A stretch of 64,000 nt of DNA from the NCBI RefSeq assembly GCF_958405895.1, contig NZ_CATZAR010000007.1; one strand, given 5' to 3'. Made by a program: the position numbers and the translations under genes. The notes beneath the pieces were generated by a model. It was given only the letters and a program-made list of their open reading frames with translations, searched no databases and was not told where the DNA came from. Within the stretch, counting starts at the first letter, position 1. The number at the start of each line of letters is the position of its first letter. The DNA is from Ralstonia thomasii (GTDB lineage: Bacteria; Pseudomonadota; Gammaproteobacteria; Burkholderiales; Burkholderiaceae). Below are positions 18,396-27,110 of the stretch, piece by piece.

Positions 18396-19202
18396 CTAGC
18401 GGCGTAAACCCGCCACCGCCTGCAATGCCTGCGCCACGCCGATCTGAGCCAGCTGCTGACGCGACATCGTCTGCATCTGCAGTTGGATCGACAACTGATT
18501 GGCAATCAACTGCGCATTGCCCGCCATTTGCGCCACCTGCATCACGCTCCCCGCCGCCCCGGCCAGATTGGGCGTCACCGACTGCGAGACGACGCCCATC
18601 GGGCTGGTGATGGCAACCTGCACGCCGCCCGCGCCCACCTGGGCCTGGGCGGTGAATCCGTTCTGCGCCGCCGTTGCCAACGCGCTGCCCGAAGGCAGTG
18701 TAGGCAATGGAGCGGCCTGCATCGAGATCGATGTGGTGTTACTCGCCAGATTGTTGTTGCCAGCCACCTGTGTCACCTGGCCGACACCGTTGACCTGTAC
18801 ACCGGCCCCGCCGGAGGCTGTCGCCCCGGGTGCGGCGCCCGCCAGAGCACCCATGCCCATCTGCACCGACGCCAGTGTGCTCACTGCGACGCTGGCGGTA
18901 CTGGTGCGCAGGTTGGTGGCGAGCATCCGCGCTTCGGCCGCTGCCTGCCCTGCTTCGTTGCGCCATTGCGAGGCCATTTCAATCATGAATCCGCTGACGA
19001 TGCTGGCGCCGAGGTATTTGCCGCGCTGCTGGGCCAGCTCGCCGTCATCGGCCAGCTCGACTGCGGTGCCGGAATGAAACAGCACGGCACTGTCGTGCGC
19101 TTCGGCCGGCGCGGAAGGATCAGGGAGCGGCCCGGCGCTGGCTCCGGCACACCAGCCGGCATACGCGAGCGGCAGCATCCATGCGAGTGTCTTGGTTTTC
19201 AT
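18396..19202 (-). CDS. fapE: FapE-like extracellular amyloid component
   Basis: A 268-residue secreted protein with signal peptide (MKTKTLAWMLPLAYAGWCAGASAG). The mature part has a helical region rich in Ala and Met, then a Gly/Val/Asn/Gln-rich stretch (GAGVQVNGVGQVTQVAGNNNLASN) and a Gln-rich end. Assignment to FapE rests on position between fapD and fapF and on composition rather than a diagnostic motif. The ATG overlaps the fapD stop by one base, so translation is probably coupled. Confidence 0.6.
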   Translation of the reverse strand: MKTKTLAWMLPLAYAGWCAGASAGPLPDPSAPAEAHDSAVLFHSGTAVELADDGELAQQRGKYLGASIVSGFMIEMASQWRNEAGQAAAEARMLATNLRTSTASVAVSTLASVQMGMGALAGAAPGATASGGAGVQVNGVGQVTQVAGNNNLASNTTSISMQAAPLPTLPSGSALATAAQNGFTAQAQVGAGGVQVAITSPMGVVSQSVTPNLAGAAGSVMQVAQMAGNAQLIANQLSIQLQMQTMSRQQLAQIGVAQALQAVAGLRR

Positions 19203-19918
19203 CAGAACAGGTCCCACCGGGCAGGTCCAAATTCCATCTGGATCGGCAGCATCCCTCCCGAGAACGCGGCGTTCTCACGCGCGCGCAAGCTGGGAGCATT
19301 CGTCTGCAGCAATCCGGAATCGGCCTGGACCGACACGTCGCCGACGATTGCAAATACGAGGCCATTCCACGCAGGCGCAAATTCCCACTCCTGCATGATG
19401 CGATTGCCCAGTGCGGGGTCGGCGATAAACACCCGCCCCTGGGCCGCGCGCTTGACGACCACGAAATGTTGGTACCCGTTCAAGCTCAACAAGACGATCA
19501 CCGGGATCGCCAGATCGCGTAATGCCGCCATGTCCACACGGTAGCCACGGCCCCGAAAGCCGAGTGTCTGCACATAGTTGCGCATATCGAGCATGGAGAA
19601 CCCTTGCTCGGCGACCTGCTTCGGGTCGCTCACTTTCATCATGTCGGCAATGACGCGGCGCTCATCGATGTCCAAGCCATAGCCGTAGCGCAGCAACGTG
19701 CCAACCGCAGCCGCCCCGCAACTGAAATCCTGCTGCTGTCGCATCACACTGCGATAGCGCAGCTCCGCCATGCTCTTGACCGGCTTGTTCAGTGGCATTT
19801 CGCTGTCGGCGCGCAACGCAATCGCGCCCTCCTGGGCACTGGCCTGCGTTGCCCACAAGCCGCCTGCGCAGAAGAGACACAACATCACCCTGCCCACCGA
19901 TTGCCGGTTCAGTCGCAT
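19202..19918 (-). CDS. fapD: FapD-like C39-family peptidase of the amyloid operon
   Basis: A 238-residue protein with signal peptide ending ATQASAQE. The C39-type papain-like domain has the catalytic Cys in QQDFSCGAAAVGTLL, the His in GYQHFVVVK and the Asp in VFIADPALGN, so the triad is intact. FapD is a periplasmic C39 peptidase required for export or processing of Fap amyloid. Unlike bacteriocin exporters it has no ABC transporter portion. It overlaps fapE and follows the fapC-like gene by 66 bp. Confidence 0.82.
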   Translation of the reverse strand: MRLNRQSVGRVMLCLFCAGGLWATQASAQEGAIALRADSEMPLNKPVKSMAELRYRSVMRQQQDFSCGAAAVGTLLRYGYGLDIDERRVIADMMKVSDPKQVAEQGFSMLDMRNYVQTLGFRGRGYRVDMAALRDLAIPVIVLLSLNGYQHFVVVKRAAQGRVFIADPALGNRIMQEWEFAPAWNGLVFAIVGDVSVQADSGLLQTNAPSLRARENAAFSGGMLPIQMEFGPARWDLF

Positions 19919-19984
19919 GAATCCCCCCCTTGGGGAACGGACACCCGACCGCCGGAGCAGCGGCCGGGTGTTTGGACGCTAGCC

Positions 19985-20764
19985 TTAGTTGGCGGCCTTG
20001 GCCGTGGCGATTGCCAGGCCGTTGTGCTGCAGGTTGCCCGCGCCAGCCGCGATGTTGACGCCGATGTTGCCCATGGCGTTCATCAGGGCAGTGCCGTTCA
20101 GCGAAGCAACATTGGTCGGATCGCAACCATTCAGGCGCAGCGAGTTGTTGTCAGCCGACTGCTTGTTGTAGTCGGTGGCCTTGGCGATACGGCCCGAGGT
20201 GTTGGTCGATGCAGCCATACCGTTCTCTTGCAGCTCACCCGCGCCCGCAGCGATGTTCACGCCGATGGTGCCCTTGGCGCCGTTCAGAGCGCTACCGCCC
20301 AGCGATGCCTTGTTGAGCGCATTGCCGATGGACAGCGACTCACCCGGGTCCGCCTGGTTGTTGAACACCTGGGCCGAAGCGAACACCTTGCCGGCATCCA
20401 CGGCCGCCAGCGCAACGTCGTTGGACTGCACATTGCCAGCGCCGGACGTGACGTTCACCCCAACCGCACCTTGCGCGCCCTTGAGCGCCTGTCCATCAAC
20501 CGTCGCCGTATTGCTGCCACGCCGCAGGTCGACCGAGTTGTTGTTGCTGGATTGCGTGGAATCGACAACCGCCGACGATTCCGAGCTGAACGGCACAAAA
20601 CCCAGCGCGAGGCCGTAGCCCTGCACGTGGATGTCATTGCTGATTTCGGTCACGTTGCTGATAACCGCCCCGGAGGAGCGCGGACCATCGTCTCGTCCCT
20701 GAGCGTGGGCTGCACCTGCAGCCAGCAGGGCGAGTACAGCAATGGCAGTCAGTTTGGCTTTCAT
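19985..20764 (-). CDS. fapC: FapC-like major amyloid fibre subunit
   Basis: A 259-residue secreted protein with signal peptide ending AAHAQG. Three imperfect repeats, about 70 residues apart, carry the pattern G-A-x-G-x-x-G-V-N-x-(A/T)-x-G-A-G-x-x-Q-x-N (for example GNIGVNIAAGAGNLQHNG and GTIGVNIAAGAGELQENG), separated by Asn/Ser-rich linkers. Such Asn/Gln-bearing repeats form the amyloid core in FapB and FapC. One Cys lies in LNGCDPTN; the CxxC of Pseudomonas FapC is not seen. Strong ribosome site (GGGAG). It is third in the operon, as fapC is. Confidence 0.75.
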   Translation of the reverse strand: MKAKLTAIAVLALLAAGAAHAQGRDDGPRSSGAVISNVTEISNDIHVQGYGLALGFVPFSSESSAVVDSTQSSNNNSVDLRRGSNTATVDGQALKGAQGAVGVNVTSGAGNVQSNDVALAAVDAGKVFASAQVFNNQADPGESLSIGNALNKASLGGSALNGAKGTIGVNIAAGAGELQENGMAASTNTSGRIAKATDYNKQSADNNSLRLNGCDPTNVASLNGTALMNAMGNIGVNIAAGAGNLQHNGLAIATAKAAN

Positions 20765-20790
20765 GGTGATCTCCCTTCCTTCTGTTGCTG

Positions 20791-21399
20791 TTAAAAAAGA
20801 GTGCCCGCCGGGGGACGGAGCACAAAGACGTTGGATACGACATTCCCCGTTCCTGCCGTCTGGTTGACCTGCACAACGCCGGAGGTATTGCGCAACGCCG
20901 TCGATGCAATCGACGCGTCTTGCCTGCCCTCCGCCGCGGGCGCGGCATCCTGACGACGAGACTGTGAAGCCACGCCCGACAGGGCACTGTCGGCAAGTGG
21001 CTCGATGTGATGGGATTGCTGTTGCACAACCGACGCAGTGGGGGCGATCACCGCGACGTTCACCTGTGCGTTGCCGGCACCGCTGGCCTGATTGATCGAC
21101 ACTAGACCCGCCGCACCATTGAAAGACGCGCCCGCCAGCCGGCTCGATGCCGATATGCCTGATCGAACCCGCCCAACAAACTGCGATGACACGACGCGGG
21201 CCTCATCGGTCGACACGGCGGCCACGTTGGCCTGCACGTTGCCCGCCCCCGAGGCCTGATTGACGGCCACGCGCCCGGCCGTGTTTGCAGCGGCATCGCC
21301 CTCCACCACGGCGGACACCGGCGCACTTTGGGCCCACGCCGCGCCAGCCGGCACGGCGCCCAGCACCGCCACAACGAAGTGCCACGTTAGAGACCTCAC
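20791..21399 (-). CDS. fapB: FapB-like amyloid nucleator/minor subunit
   Basis: A 202-residue secreted protein (signal ends AAWAQSAP) with three repeats of the same type as the next gene: GRVAVNQASGAGNVQANV, GLVSINQASGAGNAQVNV and GVVQVNQTAGTGNVVSNV. The linkers are shorter than in the FapC-like protein. In Pseudomonas FapB is thought to nucleate FapC fibres. The start is GTG, overlapping the stop of the preceding gene (GTGA), so the two are translationally coupled. Confidence 0.72.
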   Translation of the reverse strand: MRSLTWHFVVAVLGAVPAGAAWAQSAPVSAVVEGDAAANTAGRVAVNQASGAGNVQANVAAVSTDEARVVSSQFVGRVRSGISASSRLAGASFNGAAGLVSINQASGAGNAQVNVAVIAPTASVVQQQSHHIEPLADSALSGVASQSRRQDAAPAAEGRQDASIASTALRNTSGVVQVNQTAGTGNVVSNVFVLRPPAGTLF

Positions 21400-21905
21400 G
21401 GCTGCCCGCCACGCGAGAGCGGCGCCAGTGCGCCGCTGATCTGCGACGCAATGCCCGCCGTGGCCTGTACCACTTGCCCGCCCACGCCGCCGACGGCAGC
21501 GCCGCTCACGGCGTTACCGACGGAAAGCCCGCCGGCGGTGGGTTGCAATCCGCTTCCCGTGGATGAAGTCAGGGCGCGCTGCAGGCCTGTCGTTGCGTTG
21601 CTGGTAGCAGCGCGCGATGCGCCGAGTTCGCCGTCAGACAGCACGGACATGACCGACCCGACGGATTGATTGAACGCCTGCGTAGGAAACGGGCTCACTG
21701 CCGTGCGGACGGGCAATGCATCGGTCTGAACGCCCCGATAGGCGACGCGCGGGGTGACATCGCGCTGCACGATGATGTCGCCTTCATCGGCATGTGCCGG
21801 CGCGAAAGCAAGCGCCATCGCCAGACACGCAGCCAGTGCGGTCGGCTCCATCGCGCAAAAGGTCGCCCAACGCCAAGCATGGCGCTGTGAGGTGATTGTC
21901 GGCAT
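21396..21905 (-). CDS. fapA: FapA-like first gene of the amyloid operon
   Basis: A 169-residue protein whose N-terminus contains a hydrophobic secretion signal ending APAHADEG. The mature part has a region around VAYRGVQTDALPVRT and then an Ala/Gly/Ser-rich helical tail. FapA in Pseudomonas is a periplasmic chaperone-like protein that influences FapB/FapC proportions. The assignment rests on operon position and size; there is no sequence motif I can name. The ATG has GGAGGAG 6 bases upstream. Confidence 0.55.
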   Translation of the reverse strand: MPTITSQRHAWRWATFCAMEPTALAACLAMALAFAPAHADEGDIIVQRDVTPRVAYRGVQTDALPVRTAVSPFPTQAFNQSVGSVMSVLSDGELGASRAATSNATTGLQRALTSSTGSGLQPTAGGLSVGNAVSGAAVGGVGGQVVQATAGIASQISGALAPLSRGGQP

Positions 21906-22330
21906 GGCTCGCTCCTCCCCGGGGGCCCTAGAGCGACATCCATGCCATGACGACTAACCGCCTGATTTGTCTAGGGAATCACCCATCAGGAGAGACCACG
22001 CACCCCTCCAGCACGCATTTTTGTGTCATGGCTGAAACAGGCAAGTCACTGAATTGAGGGAAGCAAACCTGCCCGGACAAGGGATCGTCCGGTCAGGCAT
22101 GCCAAATGGAATGTTTCAGCCGTGAAGCGGCTACGTTTGTCGACACTCACGCACATACCGCGACAGCGACGACGCTCTCACCCCATGAGGCACGCTGGCT
22201 CGCTCCCGGCAAGGCGGTCACGCCATGGACTCCAACCACCCGCCGGCGATGGGAAGCTAGAATCGCGCGAACTGCCACCATCGACCAGCCGCAAAAAGGT
22301 CAATACCACTCACCCGGGAGGATTTGCGCT
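21906..22330. other. Divergent upstream region of fap operon and hydrolase gene
   Basis: A 425-bp gap that should hold the fap promoter. I see no gene, no clear sigma-54 element, and no convincing long palindrome. Confidence 0.4.
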
Positions 22331-23311
22331 ATGGCCATGAAACGCCTTGTCCTTTCTGCCCTGCTTCTGTTGATGATTGTGGTGATCGCTGTCCTTGCAT
22401 CGCCATGGCCCAGCGTGTTGGCCATCCGCGCCATCTTCGATCACGGCGCTGCGCAGGCATCCAACGCATTGGAGCCGTTTGTTCCCGACGATGTGGCTGT
22501 GCAAACCGGCCTGGTCTACGACCCCAGCGATCCGGATGGGCGCCTGGACATCTATCGCGGCAAGGCGGCCACCCCGGACGGCCCTGTCGTCGTGTGGTTT
22601 CATGGCGGCGGATTTGTTTCCGGACGCCGGGCCGATCTCGCCAACTATCTGAAGATCCTCGCAGGCAAGGGCTTTACGGTCGTCAATGTGGACTACACCA
22701 TCGCGCCCGAGGCGACCTATCCCACGCCCATCCGGCAGGCCAACAGGGCGCTTGCGTTCCTGTCCGCGCAGGCTTCGCAATTGAAGATCAATGCAAACAA
22801 GATGGTCTTGGCGGGCGACAGTGCGGGGGCGCAAATCGCGGCGCAGACGGCGGCCCTGGTGACGAACGAGCGCTATGCGCAAGCGCTGGAAATCTCACCC
22901 GAGCCATTGGCAAACCAGATCGCCGGCGTCTTGCTCTATTGCGGCGTGTACGACATCACGCAGATGGGCCAAAGCGGCGGCTTGGGTGCCTGGTTCGTCA
23001 AGGCGACCGCGTGGGCGTACAGCGGCAAGCGAGATTGGCATCAGGTGCCGGGGTTCGACACCATGTCGATCACCCCTTACATCGCCCGCAGCTTTCCGCG
23101 CGCGTTTGTGAGTGCGGGCAATGCCGATCCGCTCGGGCCGCAGTCGGTGGCCCTCGCAGCCGCGCTGCAGGCGCAGGGAGTGAATGTAACGAGCCTCTTC
23201 TTCCCGAAGGACTACCAGCCCCAGCTCGGGCACGAATATCAGTTCCGGTTGGACACCGACGCCGGCAAGGGTGCGCTGGCGCAATCGGTGGCCTGGCTCA
23301 GGTCGCTATAG
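22331..23311 (+). CDS. Alpha/beta hydrolase (esterase/lipase, HSL-like), membrane-anchored
   Basis: A 326-residue hydrolase with an N-terminal hydrophobic anchor (KRLVLSALLLLMIVVIAVLA). The HSL-family oxyanion motif is WFHGGGFVSG, the nucleophile Ser is in LAGDSAGAQIA, and candidate Asp and His lie in SAGNADPLGP and LGHEYQF. The enzyme probably splits short-chain esters outside the inner membrane. The ATG at 22331 lies 11 bases after GGGAGG; an ATG two codons later is possible. It is divergent from the fap operon and may or may not be related to it. Confidence 0.85.
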   Translation: MAMKRLVLSALLLLMIVVIAVLASPWPSVLAIRAIFDHGAAQASNALEPFVPDDVAVQTGLVYDPSDPDGRLDIYRGKAATPDGPVVVWFHGGGFVSGRRADLANYLKILAGKGFTVVNVDYTIAPEATYPTPIRQANRALAFLSAQASQLKINANKMVLAGDSAGAQIAAQTAALVTNERYAQALEISPEPLANQIAGVLLYCGVYDITQMGQSGGLGAWFVKATAWAYSGKRDWHQVPGFDTMSITPYIARSFPRAFVSAGNADPLGPQSVALAAALQAQGVNVTSLFFPKDYQPQLGHEYQFRLDTDAGKGALAQSVAWLRSL

Positions 23312-23594
23312 GTCGAAGCGCCGCAAAGCGCGACCGCGCCTGCTTTACGCGCTGCGGCGCGACGTGAGGTTTGCAGTGAGCCAAGCTGCCACCTCGCTAA
23401 CCGGAATGGCATGGCGTTGATTGAGCGACTCGCCCCTGTCCCAGCCCGCCGAGCAAAGACGGCTCGGTCCACTCTAAGCCGCAGAAGGGCGCGGCCTAGG
23501 GCGGCCCAGGGCGGCTTCCGGCTTGCCGGCGACCCGCCCGTAAATCACGGTGCCGCCCCGCCGGATACACGATCTCGCTGGCGGCCCGCCGCAC

Positions 23595-23921
23595 TCAACG
23601 ATCCGAGCGCTCGACGACGACCTCGCTAATCTGAAGCACCGGTGCAATGTCGGTGTAGTTGACGATATCGGCCAGGATCTCCGCGCCGTGCTGCTTCATG
23701 GCCGCCTGGAACGCATCGGCCGATTCACAGATGAACGCGCACATCGCCACGTAGGCAGGTGGGGTGCCGGGTGCTCCGCCGGCCAGGCCTTTATCGACGG
23801 TGTAATACGCACAGGCATTGCCAAGTCGCGCCTTCGCCAGCGGCATGTGGCGTTCGCGGTAATAGTCGTGGTCGAAGCGTGCGCCTTCGGCGTAGGGGTA
23901 CATCACGGTCACTTTGATCAT
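23595..23921 (-). CDS. EthD family protein
   Basis: A 108-residue ferredoxin-like alpha/beta-barrel protein. IKVTVMYPYAEGARFDHDYYRERHMPLAK is the typical EthD opening, here marked only to place residues 2-30. EthD proteins form dimers and were first found next to ether-degrading cytochromes P450; most have no known function. It stands alone, 20 bp beyond a hypothetical gene on the same strand. Confidence 0.88.
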   Translation of the reverse strand: MIKVTVMYPYAEGARFDHDYYRERHMPLAKARLGNACAYYTVDKGLAGGAPGTPPAYVAMCAFICESADAFQAAMKQHGAEILADIVNYTDIAPVLQISEVVVERSDR

Positions 23922-23941
23922 GCGGTTCTCCTTGTGGTCAT

Positions 23942-24376
23942 TTATGGCTTGAAGGATAGAGTGATTGCGGTGGGGCAGAATCGGGCGCCGCCTTGGTTAC
24001 CGTCGGGCGTCGGCACGCCTTGGATGCGAAGGGTACGCAAGGGCGAGAGCCGGAACAGCAGGTCGCAAGTCGTTTCTCCGTTTCCGGTGTAGCGGTACAT
24101 CCCCTCGGCGATTTTTTTCGCATCGCCCGCTTCAGAGTAAACGCGGTAGTTGGGGCCATAGACGCGAAACCAGAAACGTAGCCCCTTGTCGGGCGTCGGT
24201 TCTACAAACGCTTGGTCAACAACAAGTGCCCGATTGAATGGCTCGCGCGTCGCGAAGATATTGTTGACTGTGGCGTATGCCTGAGGTTTGGCGCGCCATG
24301 CTGGTTGCTCCGCCTCTTCGGCGTGCGCGATGACGCAGACCGCCGCAATCAAAAAGACACTGAGTTTTCGCGGCAT
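23942..24376 (-). CDS. Secreted hypothetical protein (144 aa)
   Basis: A 144-residue protein with a short signal peptide (MPRKLSVFLIAAVCVIAHAEE). The mature part contains TREPFNRALVVDQAF and a beta-rich segment with two Cys (TTCDLLF and GARFCPTA) that could form a disulfide in the periplasm. No family is recognised. It lies in a block of lower-quality annotation between EthD and the next hypothetical gene, all on the minus strand. Confidence 0.55.
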   Translation of the reverse strand: MPRKLSVFLIAAVCVIAHAEEAEQPAWRAKPQAYATVNNIFATREPFNRALVVDQAFVEPTPDKGLRFWFRVYGPNYRVYSEAGDAKKIAEGMYRYTGNGETTCDLLFRLSPLRTLRIQGVPTPDGNQGGARFCPTAITLSFKP

Positions 24377-24409
24377 TTGTTAGTCTTCCAGCAAGGCAGC
24401 CATGTGACC

Positions 24410-24841
24410 TCAGTCGATCGCCGAAACCTTGATCGGCGTCGCCAGCGGGGGCTGCTGGGCGTGTGCGAACAGCTGACCGAGGCTTAGCCTTTCGTTCCAG
24501 ATACGGCGCAGCTCCAGCCCATACCGCTTCTCAATATCCTCTGCCAGGGTTTCGAGTTCAAGCGCGTCTGGAGTCCATCGTCGTGGGTATAGCGCGCGGT
24601 ATATGGCCAGAATTTCATCGTCCGGCCTGAGCATCAGCTTCTCCCCATCGCGCAGCGCAAACGCTCGGACAAAGACGAGCAAAAATTCTCGGATTTCCAA
24701 CTTCGAGGCAGACGGGAAAGCTCTGCGCCAGCTCTTTCCCTGACAGCTGCGGCCACTGAACGGTGCAGGCAACTTCGTTCCAGGGAACGCTGCCCATAGC
24801 AGGGCAACCAGAAACAGTGCGATAAAAATCAACGTGGTCAT
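24410..24841 (-). CDS. Single-pass membrane hypothetical protein (143 aa)
   Basis: A 143-residue protein with one N-terminal membrane segment (MTTLIFIALFLVALLWAAFP) and a cytoplasmic or periplasmic helical domain (ILAIYRALYPRRWTPDALELETLAEDIEKR region). No family is recognised. The longer frame adds 36 residues with no hydrophobic character; the ATG at 24841 directly precedes the membrane segment. Confidence 0.5.
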   Translation of the reverse strand: MTTLIFIALFLVALLWAAFPGTKLPAPFSGRSCQGKSWRRAFPSASKLEIREFLLVFVRAFALRDGEKLMLRPDDEILAIYRALYPRRWTPDALELETLAEDIEKRYGLELRRIWNERLSLGQLFAHAQQPPLATPIKVSAID

Positions 24842-24997
24842 GACCCGCCCATATCCAGAATTGGAGACTCGGAAACCGCTGAGTTCTCGGAGTGCTGGCA
24901 ACGTGTGTGCGGCCCATTCTAGCGGCCCGCTTTTGCGCGCGTTGATCACGCCTCGCCCGCACCGAACAGCTCATCTAAAAAATTAGCTCGCAATTCA

Positions 24998-25009
24998 ATA
25001 GCACGCTAT
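24998..25009. promoter_or_regulatory. Probable OhrR operator upstream of ohrR
   Basis: ATAGCACGCTAT is a near-perfect palindrome 15 bp before the ohrR start. Its core TAG-N2-CGCTAT matches half of the larger palindrome upstream of ohr, as expected for an autoregulated OhrR. Confidence 0.55.
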
Positions 25010-25023
25010 ATATATTCTCCTCC

Positions 25024-25485
25024 ATGAACACACGCAAGCCTTCCTCCGCACGCCGTGACCTCGCCCTGGACGAGCAGCTTTGCTTTGCGCTGTACTCGAC
25101 CATGATCGGGATCAACAAGGCGTACCGGCCACTGCTCAAGGCGCTGGACCTGACGTATTCGCAGTACCTCGTCATGCTGGTGCTGTGGGAGCAGGACGCC
25201 CAAACGGTGTCGGAGATTGGCGAGCGCCTGTTCCTCGACTCCGCCACGCTCACCCCGCTGTTGAAGCGGCTGGAGGCGGCGGGGCTGATCGAGCGGCAGC
25301 GCTCGGCTGAGGACGAGCGGCGGGTGATCATCTCGCTCACGGCGGCCGGCAAGGCGCTGGAGAAGCGGGCCGAGAAAGTGCCGGCATGCATGGCTGCGGC
25401 CATGGAGTGCGCGCCCGGCGAGCTGGAAGAACTGCGCACACAGTTGAATGCATTGCGGGGGCGGCTCCTCAAGAACGCCGCCTGA
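25024..25485 (+). CDS. ohrR: Organic-peroxide sensor repressor OhrR (MarR family)
   Basis: A 153-residue MarR-type regulator. The N-terminal LDEQLCFALYST carries the single reactive Cys whose oxidation by organic hydroperoxides releases DNA. LTYSQYLVMLVLWEQD and the wing SAEDERRVIISLTAAG are the family signatures. A further Cys pair near the C-terminus (PACMAAAMEC) could allow disulfide formation as in two-Cys OhrR. It precedes ohr, with a shared-type operator before each gene. Confidence 0.92.
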   Translation: MNTRKPSSARRDLALDEQLCFALYSTMIGINKAYRPLLKALDLTYSQYLVMLVLWEQDAQTVSEIGERLFLDSATLTPLLKRLEAAGLIERQRSAEDERRVIISLTAAGKALEKRAEKVPACMAAAMECAPGELEELRTQLNALRGRLLKNAA

Positions 25486-25536
25486 GCACATGCGTATCGC
25501 CGACGGGCGCCTGATCGCGTCCGTTTTTTTAAACTG

Positions 25537-25558
25537 ATTAAGTAGTGCGCTATTTAAT
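25537..25558. promoter_or_regulatory. OhrR operator upstream of ohr
   Basis: A 22-bp near-palindrome pairs at 9 of 11 positions, with arms ATTAA and TTAAT around a core TAGTGCGCTA. It lies 65 bp before ohr in an AT-rich stretch and resembles known OhrR sites. Confidence 0.75.
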
Positions 25559-25623
25559 AGTAAGCAATGCGGCGCGGCCTCGACAGCCGATGCGCGTACC
25601 CCCCCTCTCACAGGAGAACCACC

Positions 25624-26049
25624 ATGTCGATCGAAAACGTCCTCTACCGTGCCAATGCTCGCGCCACCGGCGGCCGCGATGGTCGCGCCATCACCGACGA
25701 TGGCCGGCTCGACGTGCGCCTGACCACCCCGACCGAACTCGGCGGTGCCGGCGGCGAAGGCACCAACCCCGAACAGCTGTTTGCCGCCGGCTACAGCGCG
25801 TGTTTCCTGGGCGCCATCAAGTTTGTGGGCGCGCGCGACAAGATCCGCGTGCCGGCAGATGTGTCCGTGCAGGGCACCGTTGGCATCGGCGTCATTCCGA
25901 ACGGCTTTGGCATTGAAGTCGACCTGAAGATCAGCCTGCCCGGCATGGACCCGGCCGAAGCGCAAACGCTCATCGACCGCGCGCACATCGTCTGCCCGTA
26001 CTCCAACGCAACGCGCGGCAACATCGACGTACGCCTGAGCCTGGTCTGA
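25624..26049 (+). CDS. ohr: Organic hydroperoxide resistance protein Ohr
   Basis: A 141-residue OsmC/Ohr thiol peroxidase that reduces organic hydroperoxides using lipoyl-type reductants. Both catalytic cysteines are visible, in AAGYSACFLGA and HIVCPYSNATRGN, and the active-site Arg is in DGRLDVRLTTP or nearby. The start follows AGGAG 8 bases upstream. It is controlled by OhrR through the operator at 25537 and probably co-transcribed with the esterase 41 bp downstream. Confidence 0.95.
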   Translation: MSIENVLYRANARATGGRDGRAITDDGRLDVRLTTPTELGGAGGEGTNPEQLFAAGYSACFLGAIKFVGARDKIRVPADVSVQGTVGIGVIPNGFGIEVDLKISLPGMDPAEAQTLIDRAHIVCPYSNATRGNIDVRLSLV

Positions 26050-26090
26050 CCCGCACCCCCCTCCCCCGACAACCGATAAGAAGCACTGCT

Positions 26091-27110
26091 ATGAACCGCA
26101 TGACCAAATTTGCCGCCGGCACCCTGCTCTCTGTGGCAGCAAGCGTTGCCCTTGCTGCGGGCAGCCCGGGCGTGGAACGCAACACCCAGTCCTTCCTCGA
26201 CGCCCTGGCCGCGGGCGGCGGACAGCCGCTGGAAACACTGTCCCCCGCAGATGCGCGTGCCGTGCTGGTGGGCGCGCAGGCCGCAGCAAAGGTGTCGCTG
26301 CCGCCCGCGGACGTTAGCCAGAAAACCATCACCGTGGATGGCAAGCCGATCAGCCTGACGATCGTGCGCCCGGCCGGCGCGAAGGGCACGCTGCCTGGCT
26401 TCATCTTCGTGCACGGCGGCGGCTGGGTGCTGGGCGACTTCCCCACGCACGAACGCTTTGTGCGCGACCTGGTGGCCGATTCCGGCGCCGTCGCTGTCTT
26501 TGTCAACTACACGCCGTCGCCCGAGGCGCGGTATCCGGTAGCCATCAACCAGATCTACGCCGCCACTAAATGGGTGGCAGAAAACGGCGCGCAGATTGGC
26601 GTAGACGGCAAGCGGCTGGCGATTGCCGGCAACAGCGTGGGCGGCAACATGGCCGCCGTGGTGACCCTGATGGCCAAGGCGCACGGTACGCCCGCACTGC
26701 GCACGCAAGTCCTGTTCTGGCCGGTTACGAATGCCAGCTTCGAGAACGCGTCGTACGACGAATTTGCGCAGGGGCACTTCCTGACCAAGCCGATGATGCA
26801 GTGGTTCTGGAACGCCTACACGACTGATCCGGCACAGCGTCAGCAGATCTACGCATCGCCGCTGCTGGCCACCCCCGACCAGTTGAAGGGGCTGCCGCCA
26901 GCGCTGGTGATCACGGCCGAGAAGGATGTGTTGCGCGATGAAGGCGAAGCCTACGCACGCAAGCTCGACGCCGCCGGCGTGGACGTCACGGCCACGCGCT
27001 ACAACGGCATGATTCACGACTTCGGCTTGCTCAATGCGCTGGCCGGTGTGCCTGCAACGCGTGCAGCGCTGCATCAAGCCAGTGAAGAGCTGAAGGCGCG
27101 GTTGAAGTAA
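26091..27110 (+). CDS. Secreted alpha/beta hydrolase (acetyl-esterase-like)
   Basis: A 339-residue esterase with a signal peptide (ending SVALAAGSP). HSL-family motifs are present: FIFVHGGGWVLGD (oxyanion hole), AIAGNSVGGNMA (nucleophile Ser), EKDVLRDEGE (Asp) and GMIHDFGLLN (His). It follows ohr by 41 bp on the same strand. A link with peroxide stress, such as hydrolysis of peroxidised lipid esters, is inferred from that position only. Confidence 0.85.
   Translation: MNRMTKFAAGTLLSVAASVALAAGSPGVERNTQSFLDALAAGGGQPLETLSPADARAVLVGAQAAAKVSLPPADVSQKTITVDGKPISLTIVRPAGAKGTLPGFIFVHGGGWVLGDFPTHERFVRDLVADSGAVAVFVNYTPSPEARYPVAINQIYAATKWVAENGAQIGVDGKRLAIAGNSVGGNMAAVVTLMAKAHGTPALRTQVLFWPVTNASFENASYDEFAQGHFLTKPMMQWFWNAYTTDPAQRQQIYASPLLATPDQLKGLPPALVITAEKDVLRDEGEAYARKLDAAGVDVTATRYNGMIHDFGLLNALAGVPATRAALHQASEELKARLK

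Noticed and set aside
21906..22330. Sigma-54 promoter for the fap operon
   Set aside because: No GG-N10-GC element with the required spacing could be found on the minus strand.
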